Assembly: GCA_040217695.1 (NCBI GenBank)
Contig: JBEHWO010000043.1
Location: 1-26,545, forward strand
From: CALARM01 sp040217695
GTDB taxonomy: Bacteria; Vulcanimicrobiota; SpSt-956; JAKJGF01
Direction of reading: 5' to 3'
DNA length: 26,545 nt
Below, piece by piece: positions 8,071 to 13,066 of this stretch. The position numbers were made by a program, and so were the translations under genes. Below the pieces are notes generated by a model. That model was not told where the DNA came from. It did no database searches and was given only the letters and a program-made list of their open reading frames with translations. Each line of letters starts with the position of its first letter. Position 1 is the first letter of the stretch.

Positions 8071-8467
8071 TATCATAAAAAAATAGTTAAAAAAGTAGGT
8101 TTCAAAAAAAATTAATAATTAAAAATTTATCCGCCTAATAGAAACATAAAAGGGAATATTTATTTCGTCACGGTATCAGGTAAAAGACAATATTGTTATA
8201 GCTTATTATTACTGTGGTGAGCATAAATAATACATATCTTCTCTCGTGACGCGTAATGCGTAACGCGTGACGGGAGGAAGACACTTATTAAATGCTTATG
8301 CTCAGGTCAGTAATAAAGGAATTTTTAATAATATGTCTTTTACCCTGAGACCCTGTATTTACAGAGATGAGCATGAACAAATCATATGTAATTTCTGTCA
8401 AACGTAACGGGAACTTCAGGATTTTGTTAAATGCTTACAGGTGAAAAAATAAAACGGAGGTGTTTTT
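8071..8467. other. 397-base intergenic region
   Basis: Apart from the family B element in the middle, the region is AT-rich and I see no gene in it. Two ORFs of about 25 codons (from 8333 and 8368) lack a convincing ribosome site and recognisable features. GGAGG at 8456-8460 serves the gene starting at 8468. No clear terminator follows the gene ending at 8070. Confidence 0.6.
8208..8314. repeat. Family B palindromic element, complete 107-bp copy
   Basis: The ends are inverted repeats: ATTACTG-TGGT-GAGCATAA (8208-8226) and TTATGCTCAGGTCAGTAAT (8296-8314) are complementary at 16 of 19 positions. The centre (8241-8277) is a 7-bp array bounded by CTCTCGTGACG and CGGGAGG, which are themselves nearly complementary. 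No coding capacity is present. Parts of the same element recur at 10891-10929, 15984-16166 and 25955-26027. This arrangement suggests a miniature mobile element (MITE-like) or a large REP/BIME-like unit. The flanks at this copy show no clear target duplication. Confidence 0.75.
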
Positions 8468-8959
8468 ATGAGAGTAAAATTGATATGTATTGTCTGTTTA
8501 CTGATTATGCTCAATATGGCTGTTTTGTATGGAGAAGAAACTGCGAAAAATACGGAAAAAGCACTGGTCGATACGGAAACCGATAAACTTACGGAAGAAC
8601 TTTCAAGTGATGATGAAAGTGTCAGAGAAAAAGCCCTTGACAGGATTTTTTCCGAAGCAATTGCAACAGTAAAGGAATCTGTTAAATTTTCCACCGACAA
8701 ACAGAATGTTACAGATAGCGAAAAAAAGATTGTAGATTTAACCATGAATGTTCTGGAGAAATATGCGGAAAAATCTTCTGATATAAAAGGAGAAATAAAA
8801 GGTGATTTAAATAAATTACTTTCCGATCCCGATACAAGAGAAATAATAGCTCCGTTCATAGGTGTTTTCCTCCAGGTAATTAAGGAAGAAGTTGCCAGGG
8901 AAAAAGTTTCCGGTGAAAAATCTGATGGAGCAGGAGATAAATCGTCTGATAAAAAGTAA
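8468..8959 (+). CDS. Small exported acidic protein, unknown
   Basis: The protein has 163 residues and I do not recognise it. It opens with a signal peptide (MRVKLICIVCLLIMLNMAVLYG, likely cut after the Gly near residue 22). The mature part is very polar and rich in Glu, Asp, Lys and Ser, with predicted helical stretches and a Lys/Ser/Asp-rich tail (EKSDGAGDKSSDKK). No membrane segment follows, and no catalytic pattern is visible. The strong ribosome site GGAGG lies eight bases before the ATG, within the GGTGTT leader shared by several genes here. It is a single-gene unit between two repeat-bearing gaps. The clear SD and signal peptide make it a real gene despite the lack of relatives. Confidence 0.78.
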   Translation: MRVKLICIVCLLIMLNMAVLYGEETAKNTEKALVDTETDKLTEELSSDDESVREKALDRIFSEAIATVKESVKFSTDKQNVTDSEKKIVDLTMNVLEKYAEKSSDIKGEIKGDLNKLLSDPDTREIIAPFIGVFLQVIKEEVAREKVSGEKSDGAGDKSSDKK

Positions 8960-8969
8960 TTTATATAAT

Positions 8970-9003
8970 CGTAATGCGTAACGCGTAACGCGTGACGCGA
9001 GAG
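8970..9003. repeat. ACGCGTR 7-bp array
   Basis: Units with purine spacers on the + strand: CGTA-ATGCGTA-ACGCGTA-ACGCGTG-ACGCG, followed by AGAG. It starts eleven bases after the stop of the small exported protein, in the same sense as the arrays at 7031 and 8241. Confidence 0.85.
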
Positions 9004-9048
9004 ATAATACTATTAATTCAATTATAGCCGGTTCTAAAGTTCTGTTAA

Positions 9049-9097
9049 ATGAGCAGTGAGTGGGAAAAGTCCCACCAGTTCACTGCTCATTGTTTTT
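9049..9097 (+). terminator. Rho-independent terminator upstream of fliF
   Basis: An 11-bp perfect stem, ATGAGCAGTGA (9049-9059) with TCACTGCTCAT (9080-9090), encloses a second stem GTGGGA/TCCCAC, and is followed by TGTTTTT (9091-9097). It would end transcripts arriving from the 8468 gene and insulate fliF. Confidence 0.8.
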
Positions 9098-9198
9098 GAC
9101 CTGTATTATATTATCTAAAAAATTCTTTTTTATGGGAATTTTTTGAAATCCTTTACGACTGAATAGGTGAGAAGAAAATTTTAAGGAGGTATCGCAAT

Positions 9199-10863
9199 AT
9201 GTCAGACAAACAGAAGTTCTTCAATCCTGTTACAGTAATTAAAAACTGGCCTCTCTCCGTCAGGATAGGTGCCGGTATAATTCTTATAATGTTTATAGCA
9301 GGAGGATTGTTATATAATAATTATCTTTTTAACAGGCAATTGATTTCTATTTACAATAATACCATAGAAGCAGACGAGATTGATCAGATGAGGAATATAT
9401 TGAGTAATTCAGGATATAAAGAAGGAGTGGATTTCTCCGTTCAGACAGCAGATAAAAAATCTTTTATTCTTGTCAGAAGAGACCTGGCCGGTATGATACA
9501 GGATCAACTTGCCGGTGAAGGACTTCCTTCCAGTGAAGTTAATGTTCCTGAAACAGGTTTCAGTTCGACACAGGATCAGATAGAAGATGCCCGGAGAATA
9601 GAACTTGAACAGAGGATTGCAAGAGACGTGAAAAATATGGAAGGTATAAAGAAAGCCACTGTCCGTATAGTTCCTCCGAGAGATTCTCTCTTTGAAAACG
9701 AAGAAGGCAAACAGCCTGCAAAAGCTTCTGTTTATATAGAGACAAAAAACGGTTATAAAATAAACAGCGGTAAAACAGAGAGTATTATGGCACTTGTAGC
9801 CAATTCTTTTCAGGGACTTGAGAAAAAGAATGTAGTGGTAGTAGATGAAGATGGAAAAATTCTTTCTGATGCAGTAATAGCAGGTGATGACCCCAATGGA
9901 AATCTCCCTCTGGATGTAAGACAGGCAAGGCAGTATGAACTTCAGGAAAAATATACAAAAAATATTCAGGAATTCCTTGACGGTATACTCGGTGAAGGCA
10001 ATTCAAAGGTTCTTGTCAATGTATCCCTTAATTTTGACGGTGTAGAAAGAATGATGACCGTTTACGGCAATCCCGGCAGTACAGCCGGAACAATGTCTCA
10101 GCCACAGGAAAGTAACGACGGAATTATTACCATAGGAGGCCGTTCAATAGGACAGGTCAATCAGGACGGAAGCTTCAGACCATGCGGAGATGAAGTTGTA
10201 CCGGAAAGTAATGGAGTACATGTATTGAGCATGGAGAGACTGAGAGAAAAATATAATAAAGGTAACGGAGAAACTGTATCGGCTACAGGTGCCGGTTATG
10301 ATAAGATAGAAGAACGTTTTAATTATCAGCTCAACAGTTATCAGACAAAGATTGTTCCAGCAACAGGTAAAGTTGAAAAAATATCCGTTGCCCTTGCACT
10401 GAATAATGTGCCTGAAAAATATATATCAGACCTCAAGGATGTTGTAGGTGCCTCTATAGGTGTTGATGAAAGCAGGGGAGATTTTATAAGTGTTATAAAT
10501 AAACCTATGCACACAGTTCCTCAGGTAGCTATGAATAGACCCCGGGTAACTGCTGTAAGTCCGGTTAATCCGAAAGCTTTTGTCTGGTCCGGTGCTTTTA
10601 TAATAATAGTCTGTCTTTTAATATACGGTCTTTATATGATAAAAGAGAAAAAGAGTAATAATATAAAAATGAAACTCTGTCTTACATCAGGGCCGTCTAC
10701 AGGGATTAATTCTATTACGGATCTTATAAGTGATAAAGGCGGAAGAACTGTAGCACCTTCTACGGTCAAATCTTTTGACCGTTTGACCAGTATGGCAAAG
10801 GAAAAACCCGATAAAGTAGCGGAATTATTGAAAACCTCATGGATGGCTGATAAAGGGGCGTAA
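9199..10863 (+). CDS. fliF: Flagellar M-ring protein FliF
   Basis: The 554 residues match the usual FliF length and layout. TM1 is at 22-40; the YscJ/FliF ring-building region at 50-230 contains IEADEIDQMRNILSNSGYK, LEQRIARDVKNMEGIKKATV and PAKASVYIETKNG. The C-terminal ring domain at 240-440 includes YQTKIVPATGKVEKISVALA; TM2 is at 462-480. The cytoplasmic tail ends in RLTSMAKEKPDKVAELLKTSWM, the pattern that binds FliG, so the protein looks functional. FliF forms the MS ring, the base of the flagellar motor and export gate. A strong SD (AAGGAGG) precedes ATG 9199. Unusually, no other flagellar gene is near: fliG, fliE and fliH normally follow. Terminator-like hairpins lie on both sides, so it is expressed alone. 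Confidence 0.95.
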   Translation: MSDKQKFFNPVTVIKNWPLSVRIGAGIILIMFIAGGLLYNNYLFNRQLISIYNNTIEADEIDQMRNILSNSGYKEGVDFSVQTADKKSFILVRRDLAGMIQDQLAGEGLPSSEVNVPETGFSSTQDQIEDARRIELEQRIARDVKNMEGIKKATVRIVPPRDSLFENEEGKQPAKASVYIETKNGYKINSGKTESIMALVANSFQGLEKKNVVVVDEDGKILSDAVIAGDDPNGNLPLDVRQARQYELQEKYTKNIQEFLDGILGEGNSKVLVNVSLNFDGVERMMTVYGNPGSTAGTMSQPQESNDGIITIGGRSIGQVNQDGSFRPCGDEVVPESNGVHVLSMERLREKYNKGNGETVSATGAGYDKIEERFNYQLNSYQTKIVPATGKVEKISVALALNNVPEKYISDLKDVVGASIGVDESRGDFISVINKPMHTVPQVAMNRPRVTAVSPVNPKAFVWSGAFIIIVCLLIYGLYMIKEKKSNNIKMKLCLTSGPSTGINSITDLISDKGGRTVAPSTVKSFDRLTSMAKEKPDKVAELLKTSWMADKGA

Positions 10864-10890
10864 TGGGTGATAGGGCCAATGGGGCAGCAT

Positions 10891-10929
10891 ATTACTCAGG
10901 TAAGCATAAAATATATGCTCTCGTGACGG
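10891..10929. repeat. Family B element, left half only
   Basis: The left arm ATTACTCAGGTAAGCATAA (10891-10909) matches the arms at 8208 and 25955, and CTCTCGTGACGG (10918-10929) is the start of the core. The array and the right arm are missing; the sequence runs directly into the hairpin at 10934. This is a truncated copy just behind fliF. Confidence 0.65.
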
Positions 10930-10933
10930 AAAG

Positions 10934-10975
10934 AACTTCAGGGACGAGATAATAGCTCGTCCCTGAGTTGTTTAA
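10934..10975 (+). terminator. Terminator-like hairpin after fliF
   Basis: CAGGGACGAG (10939-10948) pairs perfectly with CTCGTCCCTG (10956-10965) around a seven-base loop, with AACT/AGTT extending the base. Only a weak, interrupted T-rich stretch follows (GTTTAAACTTTTTT). It closes the fliF unit 75 bases after the stop. Confidence 0.65.
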
Positions 10976-11140
10976 ACTTTTTTGCATAGATAACTGCATC
11001 ACTGAAATTTATTATGTATTTATCTGTGCAAAGGAGCATAAACATGGAAAAATATAATTGCTGAAGGATTTGTTTGATAACTTTTGAATATTGTATACTG
11101 TAGTCAGTTATATTGTAGTTCATGACAAATTACAGATAAT

Positions 11141-11160
11141 CCACGCGTCACGCGTTACGA
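11141..11160. repeat. Short ACGCGTY array
   Basis: Two units, ACGCGT-C-ACGCGT-T-ACG, lie just before the ribosome site of the zinc-knuckle gene. Pyrimidine spacers are on the + strand. Confidence 0.8.
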
Positions 11161-11183
11161 AATAAAAAAAAGGCGGTGTTATT

Positions 11184-11417
11184 ATGGCATTACACACATG
11201 CAAAACATGCGGCGCAGTCGCTCCTGATAGGGGGCATCTCTGTGAGCCGGTAGAAGCAAAAGAAATATATGAATGTGATTACTGCGGAGAAAAAGCATCT
11301 CAAAAGGCCCATCTCTGTAAACCGAAACTGGCAAAAATCAGTTATTACTGTGAAGCCTGCGGCAGATCTGCAGTAAAAGAAGACGAATTGTGCAAACCGA
11401 GGGTCGTAGAGGGATAA
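11184..11417 (+). CDS. Triple zinc-knuckle small protein
   Basis: The protein has 77 residues and consists almost only of three tandem copies of about 25 residues of the pattern CxxCG-x(6-8)-(H/E)LC-x-P: CKTCGAVAPDRGHLCEP, CDYCGEKASQKAHLCKP and CEACGRSAVKEDELCKP. Each copy supplies three cysteines and, in the first two, a histidine, a plausible Zn2+ site; in the third the His is replaced by Glu. I know no named function for it. It could be a metal reservoir, a nucleic-acid binder or an adaptor. The leader GGCGGTGTTATT before the ATG matches that of other genes in the window. It converges with the ATP-grasp gene across the inverted repeat at 11420. Confidence 0.85.
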   Translation: MALHTCKTCGAVAPDRGHLCEPVEAKEIYECDYCGEKASQKAHLCKPKLAKISYYCEACGRSAVKEDELCKPRVVEG

Positions 11418-11419
11418 TT

Positions 11420-11482
11420 ACGTAATGCGTGATGTGTAACAATAACCCCCTTGCATTACGCATCACGCATTACGCATTACGT
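11420..11482. terminator. Repeat-derived hairpin between convergent genes
   Basis: CGTAATGCGTGATG (11421-11434) is perfectly complementary to CATCACGCATTACG (11461-11474). Alternatively ACGTAATGCGT (11420-11430) pairs with ACGCATTACGT (11472-11482), which is followed by T residues. The arms are decayed units of the 7-bp array in opposite senses. Placed between the stops at 11417 (+) and 11485 (-), it probably works as a bidirectional terminator. Confidence 0.65.
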
Positions 11483-11484
11483 TT

Positions 11485-12855
11485 TTAGCTTACATAAAAT
11501 ACGGGAACCATGCCTCCGCCCTGGTGAACATTTATTATTGCGCCGGCAGCGGCTCTTACATAGGCTCCTCCGAATTCTCCGTCATAGGCCCAGAAATTGA
11601 TATTTACATTCTTTGCCTGGAATCCCAGGAATTTACCTTCATCTACTACAGGGAATTCGTCAGCCGGAATGGGAACCATTTCCTGTACCACGTAGGTGTT
11701 GCCCGGTTCCATAGCAGTCTTTAACGTATCTTTCCACTCGTCATCTGTTACGGCAGGGCCTACCATTACGCCATGTCCGCCATAACCGGAATTCGGCTTT
11801 AAAACCAGCTTTTCTTTATTATTTTTTATTAAATCAAGGATATTTACTTTTTCTCCATGATAATCTGTTTCAAGATCTCTTACAAGGCGGGTAAAGGGAA
11901 TATACTTTTTAATAACTTCCAGTTCCTCTTCCGTAAAGAGATAGGAAAATCTGTCGTCATGCATGATGGCAAGAACTGATTTCAGACCGCCCACACGGGA
12001 ACAGAAAGGATTTACAAAACAGATGTTTCCGTCTTCATAGGCTTTAAGGGCTGCATCTGTGTGACCGTAGTAAGGTGCATCCAGGAATTCCTGAACTGCA
12101 TCACGGTATATTACATGGACAACCTGTCCGTCTTTTGTCAGATGTTTTCCGTCATAGGCAAAATCCCTCGGATCTGCATATATGGCTTTATGGCCTTTCT
12201 GTATCAGAGTGTCTACTATTACCTTTACATCGGAAAGGATTGTGGAGTCACTGGCACATACTATGGCGAACAGTGGTTCTGACACAGGTGTTTCACCTTT
12301 TGCTTTGCAGAATTCGTGATATTTTTTAAGAAGCATTTTTGTATGGGTATCAAGGAATTTATCTGCTTCCAGTTTGAAGGTTTCTCCTGCTTTTTTCATG
12401 GTAGGAAGTTCTTTGAACATGTCAACCATTACGTCATGCCATCCCATACCTGACGGGCTGTCACAGTTGAATTCTATGAATTTTATGTCTCCGTTTTCAG
12501 GCATGTAAAATGCGTCAAGACGGGAAACTATCTGTCTTCTCGGATAAACCTGATTCATTTTTGCATATTTTTCAACAAGGTCTTTTAATTCAAGAAGATT
12601 TTTAAATTTCGGATCGGTAAAGAATGCATCTGCTACTTTTTCAATGGCAGACATAATATTATTGGTGGCATGCTTGAAAGAAGGCTTTGCTTCTTTAGAA
12701 ACCATATAGGGCTTTAAAAAGGTAGGGAATGGCTTGCCCTTCATTGTCATATCGTATTTTGCCATTTCTATGGCAAGATTCTTCATTTCATTTACCGGAT
12801 CACCTTTGCCGAGAATCTCTTTAAAATGATCATTGATTTTTGTAACTATAGACAT
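11485..12855 (-). CDS. Circularly permuted ATP-grasp ligase-like protein
   Basis: The 456 residues resemble the circularly permuted ATP-grasp / glutathionylspermidine synthase-like group, which join a carboxylate to an amine using ATP. Visible motifs are FIEFNCDSPSGMGWHD (127-142), KLVLKPNSGYGGHGVMVG (349-366), a Gly-rich nucleotide loop with the lysine expected to hold phosphates, YVVQEMVPIP (388-397), and a C-terminal VNINFWAYDGEFGGAYVRAA (417-436) with the acidic and Asn residues expected to bind metal. The substrate cannot be told; peptide-like or small amine ligases are possible. It starts at ATG 12855 behind AGGAGGTCAGTT, with a promoter at 12891-12919. No partner gene is adjacent and no peptidase or transporter accompanies it. 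Confidence 0.82.
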   Translation of the reverse strand: MSIVTKINDHFKEILGKGDPVNEMKNLAIEMAKYDMTMKGKPFPTFLKPYMVSKEAKPSFKHATNNIMSAIEKVADAFFTDPKFKNLLELKDLVEKYAKMNQVYPRRQIVSRLDAFYMPENGDIKFIEFNCDSPSGMGWHDVMVDMFKELPTMKKAGETFKLEADKFLDTHTKMLLKKYHEFCKAKGETPVSEPLFAIVCASDSTILSDVKVIVDTLIQKGHKAIYADPRDFAYDGKHLTKDGQVVHVIYRDAVQEFLDAPYYGHTDAALKAYEDGNICFVNPFCSRVGGLKSVLAIMHDDRFSYLFTEEELEVIKKYIPFTRLVRDLETDYHGEKVNILDLIKNNKEKLVLKPNSGYGGHGVMVGPAVTDDEWKDTLKTAMEPGNTYVVQEMVPIPADEFPVVDEGKFLGFQAKNVNINFWAYDGEFGGAYVRAAAGAIINVHQGGGMVPVFYVS

Positions 12856-12890
12856 AACTGACCTCCTATTTTTTAATTTGGAATAAAAAT

Positions 12891-12919
12891 AATATAACAG
12901 ATAATATTTATAAACTCAA
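12891..12919 (-). promoter_or_regulatory. Promoter for the ATP-grasp gene
   Basis: On the minus strand TTGAGT (complement of 12914-12919) and TATATT (complement of 12891-12896) are 17 bases apart, and the -10 is extended (TGTTATATT). The start point would lie near 12885, about 30 bases before the start codon. Confidence 0.6.
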
Positions 12920-12947
12920 TGGTTTTTTTTAAAAATACCTTTAAAAT

Positions 12948-12994
12948 CGTGACGCGTAATTTACGTGACGCGTGACGCGTAACGCGTTACGCGT
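12948..12994. repeat. ACGCGT array with a sense switch and a perfect 20-bp palindrome
   Basis: Two blocks of 7-bp units are joined by an irregular AATTTACGTG. The second block changes spacer from purine to pyrimidine, so ACGCGT-A-ACGCGT-T-ACGCGT (12975-12994) is identical to its own reverse complement over 20 bases. It lies between two minus-strand genes, after the giant TPR gene and before the ATP-grasp promoter. Confidence 0.85.
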
Positions 12995-13002
12995 AGGGTA
13001 TG

Positions 13003-13066
13003 CCTGATCACTGATCACGACTCACTTTTCACTCTTCACTACTCACGACTCACGACCCATTACTCA
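13003..13066. repeat. TCACTACTCACGAC-type repeat block
   Basis: A second repeat type made of variants of ACTCACGACTCAC, CACTTTTCACTC and TTCACTACTCAC, ending inside the last codons of the TPR gene. Positions 13025-13046 recur inverted at 16010-16031 with 21 of 22 bases matching, so the pair encloses the TPR gene. It resembles the 7-bp arrays in its CAC/ACG content but has no fixed 7-base period. Confidence 0.7.

Larger units (their letters stand above)
10864..11183. other. 320-base gap between fliF and the zinc-knuckle gene
   Basis: It holds the half family B element, the hairpin at 10934 and the short array at 11141. The rest (10980-11140) is AT-rich. A six-codon reading frame at 11044 behind AAAGGAGC is probably chance. 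TTGAAT (11084-11089) and TATATT (11109-11114) could be a promoter for the next gene, but their 19-base spacing is poor. Confidence 0.5.

Noticed and set aside
8333..8442. Two ORFs of about 25 codons in the 8071-8467 gap
   Set aside because: They have no convincing ribosome site, overlap each other, and show no recognisable feature.
8416..8859. Minus-strand ORF of 147 codons opposite the small exported protein
   Set aside because: It is a Ser/Phe-rich mirror of an acidic Lys-rich gene; the + strand has the SD and signal peptide.
11044..11064. Six-codon leader peptide behind AAAGGAGC
   Set aside because: Too short to support, far from the next gene, and without an attenuator-like structure.
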